The notes beneath the pieces were generated by a model. The model was not told the DNA's origin and ran no database searches. It was given only the letters and a program-made list of their open reading frames with translations. Position numbers and translations under genes: made by a program. Below, one piece after another: positions 25,065 through 32,693 of a DNA stretch of 64,000 nt. Source of the DNA: Brochothrix campestris (GTDB lineage Bacteria; Bacillota; Bacilli; Lactobacillales; Listeriaceae); contig NZ_CP175511.1 of the NCBI RefSeq assembly GCF_046058945.1, positions 558,001 through 622,000 of the forward strand, written 5' to 3'. Within the stretch, counting starts at the first letter, position 1; every line of letters begins with the position of its first letter.

Positions 25065-26020
25065 TGGGAGCAGATTTACAGTTCGAAAAGCCGATTTTAG
25101 AACTTCGTAAAAAAATAAGTGAATTAAAACAATATACAAAAGATAATGATGTGGACTTAACCGCAGAAATCGTTAAATTAGAGTCGCGTCTAGCGAAGGT
25201 CGAAACAGAAGTTTATAGCCATATGACTTCATGGGACCGTGTGCAAGTTGCACGTCATCCAGAACGTCCAACAACATTGGATTATATTCCGTTATTATTT
25301 ACCGATTTTATGGAGTTGCATGGCGATCGTCGTTTTGGTGACGATGCAGCGATTGTCGGGGGAATTGCCCGTTATAAAGGTATGCCTGTCACAGTCATTG
25401 GTCATCAACGTGGGAAGGATACAAAAGAAAACCTTGCTCGTAATTTTGGCATGCCACATCCTGAAGGTTACCGTAAGGCTTTGCGTTTAATGGAACAGGC
25501 AAATAAATTCAAGCGTCCGATTATCACGTTTATTGATACAAAAGGGGCTTATCCTGGTAAGGCGGCCGAAGAACGTGGCCAAAGCGAAGCGATTGCTCGT
25601 AACTTATTTGAGATGGCTGGTTACGAAGTGCCGATTATTTGTATCGTTATTGGTGAAGGTGGTAGTGGTGGCGCCTTAGGTATCGGTGTTGGTAACCGTG
25701 TCTTAATGCTCGAAAACAGCACTTATTCTGTTATTTCACCTGAAAGTGGTGCGGTTATTTTGTGGAAGGATGCTTCCTTAGCGAAGAAGGCGGCGGAACA
25801 TTTACACATTACATCACCTGACTTATTGGAACTCGGTGTGATTAACGGTGTTATTCCTGAAGTTAAGGGTGGTGCGCATCATGATCAAGTGCAACAAGCA
25901 CAATTGATTGATGCTGCGATTGCAGCAAACTTAGCCGAATTGCTGGCTTTAGACGGTGTAACATTACGTGAACAGCGTTATGAACAACTACGCAAAATTG
26001 GGCAGTATACTGAAAATTAA
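25064..26020 (+). CDS. accA: acetyl-CoA carboxylase carboxyltransferase subunit alpha
   Basis: Alpha subunit, 318 aa, partner of AccD in an A2B2 carboxyltransferase that supplies malonyl-CoA. Coiled N-terminus (KKISELKQYTKDNDVDLTAE...), then the crotonase fold with IGHQRGKDTKENLARNFG, FIDTKGAYPGKAAEERGQ and IGEGGSGGALGIGVGN. The last forms the oxyanion hole that binds acetyl-CoA. The ATG overlaps the last base of the accD stop. A terminator follows at 26024. The pairing with dnaE upstream and pfkA downstream is the standard arrangement in Bacillus and Listeria. Confidence 0.96.
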   Translation: MGADLQFEKPILELRKKISELKQYTKDNDVDLTAEIVKLESRLAKVETEVYSHMTSWDRVQVARHPERPTTLDYIPLLFTDFMELHGDRRFGDDAAIVGGIARYKGMPVTVIGHQRGKDTKENLARNFGMPHPEGYRKALRLMEQANKFKRPIITFIDTKGAYPGKAAEERGQSEAIARNLFEMAGYEVPIICIVIGEGGSGGALGIGVGNRVLMLENSTYSVISPESGAVILWKDASLAKKAAEHLHITSPDLLELGVINGVIPEVKGGAHHDQVQQAQLIDAAIAANLAELLALDGVTLREQRYEQLRKIGQYTEN

Positions 26021-26023
26021 GCA

Positions 26024-26062
26024 AACCACCTTGTCTCGATAAAATGGGGCAAGGTGGTTTTT
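26024..26062 (+). terminator. terminator after accA
   Basis: Stem AACCACCTTG with CAAGGTGGTT, loop of about 16 bases, then T residues. Confidence 0.85.
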
Positions 26063-26146
26063 GAAATGCTACTGAAGAAGTAAGTGAGATAATCGTCGAA
26101 TTCGTGACGTAGCAACTCTTATTGCATTTTTTATCTGGGCGATAGA

Positions 26147-26175
26147 TTGCTCAAAGTTGTTAATTATACTATAAT
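26147..26175 (+). promoter_or_regulatory. predicted sigma-A promoter of pfkA
   Basis: A -35 TTGCTC (26147-26152) and a consensus -10 TATAAT (26170-26175) are separated by 17 bases. This places the start point about 65 bases before pfkA. Confidence 0.65.
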
Positions 26176-26248
26176 AGTTGTGAAAGATAGCAGGTCGTTT
26201 ACATAGAATTGTTATCCAAGTAGCACATAAGAGAGGACGATGAAAAAA

Positions 26249-27208
26249 ATGAAACGCATTGCAGTATTAACAAGTGGTGGAGATGCTCCGGGGATGAACG
26301 CCGCAGTCCGCGCCGTTGTACGTAAAGGAATCTATGAAGGTCTAGAAGTTTATGGTGTTAAATATGGTTTCCGTGGTTTAGTTAACGGCGATCTTAAAAA
26401 AATGGAATTAGGCGATGTAGGTGACTACATTCAACGTGGGGGAACTTTTTTACATTCTGCCCGATACCCTGAATTTGCGTCTGAAGAAGGCCAACTTAAA
26501 GGGATTGAACAACTCAAAAAATTTGGGATTGATGCCTTAGTTGTTATTGGTGGCGACGGTTCTTATCATGGTGCTGAAGCCTTAACTAAACGTGGTTTTA
26601 ATGCGATTGGTTTACCAGGAACAATTGATAACGATATTTCAGGGACTGACTTCACAATCGGTTTTGATACGGCATGTAATACGGCTTTAGATGCAATTGA
26701 CCGTATTCGTGACACAGCTTCTTCGCATGACCGTACATTCATTATTGAAGTGATGGGTCGTAACTGTGGCGATATCGCACTTTATGCGGGTATTGCTGGT
26801 GGTGCTGATGCAATTATCGTTCCTGAAGAAAAATTTGATATTCACAAAATCGTTGAACAATTAAACGTTCGTCGTGCACGTGGTAAAGCGCATAGTATTA
26901 TCGTTTTAGCTGAGGGCGTTATGTCTGGTCCAGAATTTGCAGCTGAACTCGATAAATATGGTGATTTTGATAGTCGTGCGTCTGTCTTAGGACACATTCA
27001 ACGTGGTGGTAACCCTACAACAGCTGACCGTGTGTTAGCAAGTCGTTTAGGTGCTCGTGCAGTTGAATTATTACTTGAAGGTAAAGGTGGTTTAGCTGTC
27101 GGTATTGTAGCAAACCAAATTGTTGAAAATGATATTACAGCAGTTCTTCAAAACAAAAGTGAAATGGACCACCGTCTCTTTGAACTTTCAAAAGAACTTT
27201 CAATCTAG
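26249..27208 (+). CDS. pfkA: 6-phosphofructokinase
   Basis: ATP-dependent phosphofructokinase I, the committed step of glycolysis, a cytosolic homotetramer controlled by ADP and PEP. With the ATG at 26249 the protein starts MKRIAVLTSGGDAPGMN and is 319 aa, exactly the Bacillus length. An ATG at 26240 also exists, but the family always starts MKRI. ATP site GGDGSYHG (about 102-109), catalytic TIDNDI with D127, and substrate block MGRNCGDIA are intact. It stands before pyk, which has its own upstream region after a terminator. Confidence 0.96.
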   Translation: MKRIAVLTSGGDAPGMNAAVRAVVRKGIYEGLEVYGVKYGFRGLVNGDLKKMELGDVGDYIQRGGTFLHSARYPEFASEEGQLKGIEQLKKFGIDALVVIGGDGSYHGAEALTKRGFNAIGLPGTIDNDISGTDFTIGFDTACNTALDAIDRIRDTASSHDRTFIIEVMGRNCGDIALYAGIAGGADAIIVPEEKFDIHKIVEQLNVRRARGKAHSIIVLAEGVMSGPEFAAELDKYGDFDSRASVLGHIQRGGNPTTADRVLASRLGARAVELLLEGKGGLAVGIVANQIVENDITAVLQNKSEMDHRLFELSKELSI

Positions 27209-27214
27209 TCTCAA

Positions 27215-27244
27215 AACTCGAAGTTTAAGTACTTCGGGTTTTTT
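27215..27244 (+). terminator. terminator after pfkA
   Basis: Stem AACTCGAAG with CTTCGGGTT, an 8-base loop, then six T residues. It is not very strong, so read-through to pyk is possible. Confidence 0.75.
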
Positions 27245-27381
27245 GTCGTCTTTATGAAAATTAATGAAAGTGAAAAGATAACTTTTGAAAAAAGATGAAA
27301 AAAATCCCGAAGTAGGTTATAATGGTAGAGGCGTAATTATTAATTTAAGGTTACATAATATATTTTAGGAGGATTTTATTT

Positions 27382-28809
27382 ATGAAAAAAACGAAAATTG
27401 TTTGTACAATTGGACCTGCAAGTGAATCAGTCGAAAAATTAGTAGAGTTAATGAACAACGGTATGAACGTTGCTCGTCTTAACTTCTCACACGGTGACTA
27501 TGCAGAACACGGTGCTCGTATCGAAAGCATTCATGCAGCAGAAAAAATCTCTGGTAAATCAGTTCCGATTCTTTTAGATACAAAAGGTCCTGAAATCCGC
27601 ACACATAACATGGGTGGAACTGGGATTGTTGAATTTGAAACAGGTGACGTTGTTCGTGTCTCAATGACAGAAGTAAGCGGAACACGTGAAAAATTCTCAG
27701 TTTCATACGATGGTTTAATCAACGACGTTGAAATTGGTGGCCTTATCTTATTAGATGATGGTTTAGTTGCTTTAGAAGTAACTGAATTAGATCACGCTAA
27801 TGGCGATATCGTAACTAAAGTATTAAATCCTGGTATCCTTAAAAGTAAAAAAGGTGTTAACGTACCAAACGCTAGCATTAAATTACCTGGTATCACTGAA
27901 AAAGATGCTGAAGATATCCGTTTTGGTGTTCGCAATGGTGCAACATTCATCGCTGCTTCATTCGTACGTACTGCCAGCGACGTTTTAGAAATCCGCAAAA
28001 TTCTTGATGAAGAAAAAGCAGATCACGTTGCAATCATTCCTAAAATCGAAAACCAAGAAGGCGTTGATAACATCGACGAAATCTTAGCTGTATCTCAAGG
28101 CTTGATGGTTGCTCGTGGTGACCTTGGTGTTGAAGTACCTGCAGAAGAAGTTCCAGTTATCCAAAAAGCGTTAATCAAAAAATGTAACCTTTTAGGTAAA
28201 CCTGTTATTACTGCAACTCAAATGTTAGATTCAATGCAACATAACCCACGTCCAACACGTGCGGAAGCAAGTGATGTTGCCAACGCTATCTTTGATGGTA
28301 CTGACGCAATCATGCTTTCAGGCGAAACTGCTGCTGGAGCTTATCCTGCAGAAGCTGTTGCAACAATGGCTCGTATCGCTGAACGTTCTGAACATGCATT
28401 AGAAGATCAAGATAAAGCGTTCTTGAAAATCAACGTTCAATCTTCAACTACAGAAGCAATCGGTAACTCAGTTGCACACACTGCCCGTAACTTAGGCGTT
28501 AAAGCAATCGTTGCTGCTACTCGTGGTGGACATACTGCACGTATGATTTCTAAATTCCGTCCTAAAGCACCAATCTTAGCATTAACATTTGATCCAAAAA
28601 CATATAACAACTTAGCAATTTCTTGGGGTGTTTATCCTAAATTAGTTGAAGCGCCATCTAACACAGATGAATTATTCGAACTTGCAGATAAAGAAGCAGT
28701 AGCAAGTGGTCTTGTTGAAAAAGACGACTTAGTAATTGTAACTGCTGGTATCGTTGGTTCAAACGGTGAAGCTGGAACAACTAACTTACTTAAAATCTCA
28801 AAAATCTAA
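27382..28809 (+). CDS. pyk: pyruvate kinase (short form, no C-terminal PEP-utiliser domain)
   Basis: Converts PEP and ADP to pyruvate and ATP. The 475-aa protein has the TIM barrel with B domain insert (about 70-170), the active-site signature IPKIENQEGVDNIDEI and KPVITATQMLDSM, and the C-terminal allosteric domain ending NLLKISKI. Bacillus and, as I recall, Listeria enzymes are about 585 aa with an extra PEP-utiliser-like domain, which is absent here although the reading frame ends naturally. Codon use is strongly biased (highly expressed gene). AGGAGG lies before the ATG, and TATAAT at 27318-27323 is a likely -10. Confidence 0.96.
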   Translation: MKKTKIVCTIGPASESVEKLVELMNNGMNVARLNFSHGDYAEHGARIESIHAAEKISGKSVPILLDTKGPEIRTHNMGGTGIVEFETGDVVRVSMTEVSGTREKFSVSYDGLINDVEIGGLILLDDGLVALEVTELDHANGDIVTKVLNPGILKSKKGVNVPNASIKLPGITEKDAEDIRFGVRNGATFIAASFVRTASDVLEIRKILDEEKADHVAIIPKIENQEGVDNIDEILAVSQGLMVARGDLGVEVPAEEVPVIQKALIKKCNLLGKPVITATQMLDSMQHNPRPTRAEASDVANAIFDGTDAIMLSGETAAGAYPAEAVATMARIAERSEHALEDQDKAFLKINVQSSTTEAIGNSVAHTARNLGVKAIVAATRGGHTARMISKFRPKAPILALTFDPKTYNNLAISWGVYPKLVEAPSNTDELFELADKEAVASGLVEKDDLVIVTAGIVGSNGEAGTTNLLKISKI

Positions 28810-28826
28810 GATATCGTCAGTTTGTG

Positions 28827-28855
28827 AGCACTTACCCTTGGGTAAGTGCTTTTTT
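28827..28855 (+). terminator. terminator after pyk
   Basis: Stem AGCACTTACCC with GGTAAGTGCT around a 3-base loop, followed by T residues. Confidence 0.9.
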
Positions 28856-28922
28856 CAATGGTTATTAAGCTGAAATAAGATGCGAATATGATATAATGAC
28901 ACCATTAAACAGAGGTGAGAAA

Positions 28923-29357
28923 ATGAAAAAATTATTGAAATATTGGTTGGGATACTGTGTGATTGAAACAATTGGTTATGTCATCGCAGGACAGTATTTG
29001 CCATTTAGCAAAATCTTTTTAATCGAGTTTATCTCAACTGTGATTGGGATTGTCATTATCGTCCGACAATGGCGTTCGTTGCAATTTTTTGTAAAGGATA
29101 TTAAAAAGACGACATCAGTAACGAGTGGATTGGCACAACAATTAGGTGTTTTTATCGCAGGTCTCCTCTTAATTATTCCAGGCTTAGTGACTTCGGTTAT
29201 TGGTGTGCTACTTTTAATGCCATTCGTTCGTTCGCTAATCGCACCCGTCATTGTTGCCAGAGGAACTCAAGTTCTGACGCAAAAATTCACGATGCATACA
29301 GCTACAACGCAGCGACAAAACACAGTGAAAAAAGAGACGTTTGATTACAAAGAATAA
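28923..29357 (+). CDS. fxsA: FxsA family membrane protein
   Basis: A 144-aa inner-membrane protein with about four hydrophobic segments. It starts MKKLLKYWLGYCVIETIGYV and has LLLIIPGLVTSVIGVLLLMPFVRSLI, the signature of the FxsA family (in E. coli it relieves F-plasmid exclusion of phage T7; the normal function is unknown). The ATG at 28923 has AGAGGTGAG; an upstream in-frame ATG at 28896 lacks a site. The position after pyk and before the DUF441 gene is conserved in Bacillus and Listeria. Eleven bases separate it from the next gene. Confidence 0.9.
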   Translation: MKKLLKYWLGYCVIETIGYVIAGQYLPFSKIFLIEFISTVIGIVIIVRQWRSLQFFVKDIKKTTSVTSGLAQQLGVFIAGLLLIIPGLVTSVIGVLLLMPFVRSLIAPVIVARGTQVLTQKFTMHTATTQRQNTVKKETFDYKE

Positions 29358-29368
29358 GGAGAGTGTAA

Positions 29369-29833
29369 ATGTTTACTCAAGCTTTTTTATTTTTAAGTTG
29401 TATATTGGTGATTGCACTCGTTGCCAAAAATCAATCCTTATTAATTGCAGTGGCAGCAGTAATGATATTGAAATTATTTTTTGACGGTACAAAGCTGATG
29501 GCGCTCATTCAAACGAAAGGGATTCATTGGGGTGTCACCATCATTACAATTGCGATTTTGATTCCGATTGCAACGGGTCAAATAGGCTTCAAAGACCTAT
29601 ACGAAGCGTTTAAAACACCAGTTGGGTGGGTTGCGCTTGCCTCCGGTATTGCAGTTGCGATTTTAAGTGCTCGAGGCATTAAATTGATGGGAACAGATCC
29701 GCAGGTGACGGTCGCGCTCGTGATGGGAACGATTTTAGGCGTTGTTTTCTTAAAAGGTGTAGCCGCAGGGCCTGTAATTGCTAGTGGGATTACATATGTT
29801 ATTATGCAGGGGCTTTCTTATTTTATAAAGTAA
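29369..29833 (+). CDS. ytwI: DUF441 family membrane protein (YtwI-like)
   Basis: A 154-aa protein with four to five membrane segments, including LFLSCILVIALVAKN at the start and the conserved KGIHWGVTIITIAILIPIATG block and GPVIASGITYVIMQGLSY end. It belongs to the DUF441 (UPF0756) family. The function is unknown. AAGGAGAG precedes the ATG. It is co-transcribed with fxsA, an order kept in related genomes. Confidence 0.9.
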   Translation: MFTQAFLFLSCILVIALVAKNQSLLIAVAAVMILKLFFDGTKLMALIQTKGIHWGVTIITIAILIPIATGQIGFKDLYEAFKTPVGWVALASGIAVAILSARGIKLMGTDPQVTVALVMGTILGVVFLKGVAAGPVIASGITYVIMQGLSYFIK

Positions 29834-29864
29834 CAGTTCTATGCAACTATTAAGCCTTATCATC

Positions 29865-29901
29865 TTGTAGACAAAGGAGTTTAATGCGACTTTGCCTACA
29901 A
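29865..29901 (+). repeat. repeat fragment with imperfect hairpin (TTGTAGACAAAG / CTTTGCCTACAA)
   Basis: Arms of 12 bases with one mismatch surround GAGTTTAATGCGA. The right part (GTTTAATGCGACTTTG-CTAC-AGCT) repeats the 52836-52863 sequence almost exactly. It lies directly before the terminator at 29905. Confidence 0.75.
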
Positions 29902-29904
29902 GCT

Positions 29905-29936
29905 AACACGATTCCTAAAGGAATCGTGTTTTTTCG
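29905..29936 (+). terminator. terminator after the DUF441 gene
   Basis: Stem AACACGATTCC with GGAATCGTGTT around TAAA, then six T residues. Confidence 0.9.
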
Positions 29937-30115
29937 TATAATCATAAAAACTTTAAAATAATGCAGAATTAGATAAGTATAACTTATGTTACAATGGAAT
30001 TAACCTAAGTTATTGTAAAGTACCGTTAATTACTGTACTATTATAATTATAATATTTAGAATATTCGAACCATTGCTTATTAGCAAAGGGAGAGACATAG
30101 AGGAGGTATTACCCC

Positions 30116-31234
30116 ATGACTGAAATGAATAAAGGCTTAGAAGGCGTTATTGCCAGTCAAACAAAAATAAGTTCAATTATTGATGACCGTCTCACGTATG
30201 TCGGTTATGATATCGGTGATTTAGCAGAACATGCATCATTTGAAGAAGTGATTTATTTATTGTGGTATTACCGTTTACCTAACAAACGGGAATTGGCGAT
30301 TTTTCAAGAACAACTAACAAAAGAAATGAAATTGGGACATAAAATTATTGCTAGTTTGGCAGTGATTGCACATGAAAAGGTTCATCCAATGAGTGTGATG
30401 CGCACGATGGTCTCGATGCTTGGTGTGTACGATAAGGATTCAGAGGGTGATTCGAATTTATCGAACTATTCAAAGGCGATGAAACTTGTTGCCAAAATGC
30501 CGACGTTAGTGGCAGCCTATGCGCGCATGCGTAAGGATGAAGTTCCACTGCAACCTCGTGGGGACTTATCACTCGCGGGTAATTTTTTATACATGCTCAC
30601 AGGTACAGAACCAACGCCTTTACATGTGAAGGCAATGAACCGTGCGTTAGTGCTACATGCCGAACATGAGATGAATGCCTCGACGTTTTCGGCGCGGGTA
30701 TGTGTCGCGACATTATCAGATATTTATTCGGGTGTGACCGCCGCAATCGGTTCGTTAAAAGGGGCTTTGCATGGTGGCGCAAATGAACAAGTCATGGTGA
30801 TGTTAGCTGAAATTGGCGATGAGAGTAATGTGGTGGCGTATCTTGATGCGAAGCTTGCTAAGAAAGAGAAAATTATGGGGTTTGGGCACCGTGTCTATGA
30901 AAATGGTGACCCACGAGCGCAATATTTACGTGATATGTGTGAAGAATTGACGACGGTAACCGGTGATACGAAATGGTATGACATTAGTCGCGCGGTTGAA
31001 CAATATGTCTGGGATAAAAAGCAATTGAAACCGAACGTCGATTTTTATTCAGCGACCGTTTATCATTGTCTTGGTATCGATCAAGACTTGTTTACCCCGA
31101 TTTTTACTGTTAGTCGTATTGCCGGTTGGTCGGCTCATATTTTAGAACAGTACGAAGATAACCGCTTAATTCGCCCACGGGCAGAATATGTTGGTGAAAC
31201 GAATAATACATACATACCAGTTGAAGAACGTTAA
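30116..31234 (+). CDS. citZ: citrate synthase
   Basis: Condenses acetyl-CoA and oxaloacetate to citrate. The 372-aa protein is the type II, Gram-positive size. Catalytic residues: His in GALHGGANEQV, His in MGFGHRVYENGDPR and Asp in PNVDFYSATVYHCLGI; the substrate block VSRIAGWSAHILEQY also matches. GAGGAGGT lies 8 bases before the ATG. The icd gene follows after 14 bases and no mdh is present, so this looks like the oxidative branch leading to 2-oxoglutarate for glutamate, as known in Listeria. Confidence 0.96.
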   Translation: MTEMNKGLEGVIASQTKISSIIDDRLTYVGYDIGDLAEHASFEEVIYLLWYYRLPNKRELAIFQEQLTKEMKLGHKIIASLAVIAHEKVHPMSVMRTMVSMLGVYDKDSEGDSNLSNYSKAMKLVAKMPTLVAAYARMRKDEVPLQPRGDLSLAGNFLYMLTGTEPTPLHVKAMNRALVLHAEHEMNASTFSARVCVATLSDIYSGVTAAIGSLKGALHGGANEQVMVMLAEIGDESNVVAYLDAKLAKKEKIMGFGHRVYENGDPRAQYLRDMCEELTTVTGDTKWYDISRAVEQYVWDKKQLKPNVDFYSATVYHCLGIDQDLFTPIFTVSRIAGWSAHILEQYEDNRLIRPRAEYVGETNNTYIPVEER

Positions 31235-31248
31235 TAAGGGGGAGTATC

Positions 31249-32526
31249 ATGGGAGCAACAACAGTGAAAATGACAGCAACAGGTTTACACGTACCAGATG
31301 AGGTAATCGTGCCCTATATTGAGGGAGACGGTATTGGCCCTGATATTTGGCGTGCGAGTCGACGTGTAATTGAAACAGCGGTAAAGATTGCCTACAATGG
31401 GCAGCGACGGATTGAATGGGAAGAAATACTAGCAGGGGAGAAAGCGTTTAAGGCAACAGGTGAATGGTTGCCGGCTGCGACAGTTGCGACGATTAACGAA
31501 AAGTTAGTTGCCTTAAAAGGACCATTGACCACACCGATTGGTGGTGGGATTCGTTCGTTAAATGTGGCCTTACGCCAGCAGTTGGATCTATACGTTTGTT
31601 TACGACCGGTCACTTATCTGAAAGGGGTACCGTCGCCATTAAAAGAACCTGAGAAAACAGACATCGTTGTCTTTCGTGAAAACACAGAAGATATTTATGC
31701 GGGCATTGAATTTAATGTCGGCACCGCTGAAAATGACAAGTTGAAACGTTTTTTAATCGATGAGTTAGACGTGAAATCGATTCGTTTTCCTGAGACATCT
31801 TCGTTCGCGATTAAACCAATTTCACGTGAAGGCTCTGAACGTTTGGTTAAGGCGGCGATTGAGTATGCGTTAGCGCACAATCGTAAAAGTGTTACCCTCA
31901 TCCATAAAGGTAATATTATGAAGTATACAGAGGGCGCTTTTAAACAATGGGGTTATCAATTGGCTGAACGCGAGTATGGCGAACAGGTCTTTACGTGGCA
32001 CCAGTATGAAACAATTAAAGCTGACACCAATCAGGCAGCGGCAGAAGCCGCTTTAACGGCGGCGGTTTTGGCCGATAAATTAATTATCAACGATATTATT
32101 ACCGATAATTTTCTCCAACAAATTGTTTTGAAACCCGAACAATTTGACGTCGTGGCAACGATGAACTTAAATGGCGACTATGCTTCAGATGCTTTGGCGG
32201 CACAAGTTGGAGGAATTGGTCTATCACCAGGCGCGAATATCAATTATCAAACAGGCCATGCGCTCTTTGAAGCAACACATGGCACAGCACCCACCTTTGC
32301 TGATCAAGACCGTGCTAATCCAAGTGCAATGCTCCTATCCGCTGTGATGCTGTTGCAACATTTGAACTGGCATGAAGCAGCAGAACTGATTTTGTTAGCG
32401 CTACAACAGACGATTTCTCGTAAGGTTGTTACTGAAGATTTAGCTGAACTTATCAACGTGAATCCTGTGTCTACAAGTGAATTTGCAGACGAGTTAGTCA
32501 GTTATCTCACAAACAAAAACAATTAG
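31249..32526 (+). CDS. icd: isocitrate dehydrogenase (NADP-dependent)
   Basis: Oxidative decarboxylation of isocitrate to 2-oxoglutarate. The 425-aa protein has VPYIEGDGIGPDIW at the N-terminus, the isocitrate-binding loop GGGIRSLNVALRQQLDLYVC with the key Ser and three Arg, FRENTEDIYAGIEF, and the metal-binding block NDIITDNFLQQI. ATHGTAPTFADQDRANPSAM is the coenzyme loop; its detail should decide NADP versus NAD, and family precedent is NADP. GGGGGAG precedes the ATG. Second gene of the citZ-icd operon. Confidence 0.95.
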   Translation: MGATTVKMTATGLHVPDEVIVPYIEGDGIGPDIWRASRRVIETAVKIAYNGQRRIEWEEILAGEKAFKATGEWLPAATVATINEKLVALKGPLTTPIGGGIRSLNVALRQQLDLYVCLRPVTYLKGVPSPLKEPEKTDIVVFRENTEDIYAGIEFNVGTAENDKLKRFLIDELDVKSIRFPETSSFAIKPISREGSERLVKAAIEYALAHNRKSVTLIHKGNIMKYTEGAFKQWGYQLAEREYGEQVFTWHQYETIKADTNQAAAEAALTAAVLADKLIINDIITDNFLQQIVLKPEQFDVVATMNLNGDYASDALAAQVGGIGLSPGANINYQTGHALFEATHGTAPTFADQDRANPSAMLLSAVMLLQHLNWHEAAELILLALQQTISRKVVTEDLAELINVNPVSTSEFADELVSYLTNKNN

Positions 32527-32550
32527 ATAACGTCGCTGCAATAAAATGAA

Positions 32551-32573
32551 GTCTTTCTGACTTTGTCTACAAG
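32551..32573 (+). repeat. repeat fragment before the icd terminator
   Basis: AAGTC, a few bases, then GACTTTGTCTACAAGCT: the same words as in 19558-19600 (minus strand) and 52836-52863. It lies between the icd stop and its terminator. Confidence 0.65.
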
Positions 32574-32578
32574 CTGGA

Positions 32579-32613
32579 GCAATCACACGAATGAAACGTG
32601 TGATTGCTTTTTT
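32579..32613 (+). terminator. terminator after icd
   Basis: Perfect stem GCAATCACACG with CGTGTGATTGC, 7-base loop and six T residues. Confidence 0.92.
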
Positions 32614-32693
32614 GTCGTTGTAATTAAAGTGTGTTTAGGGCTAATAAATGCTAAAATGATACTAGATATCCATATAAACGAGGAGCGATTGAA

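Noticed and set aside
26063..26146. Further copy of the repeat family upstream of pfkA
   Set aside because: Only scattered short similarities; hairpin and landmark words are absent.
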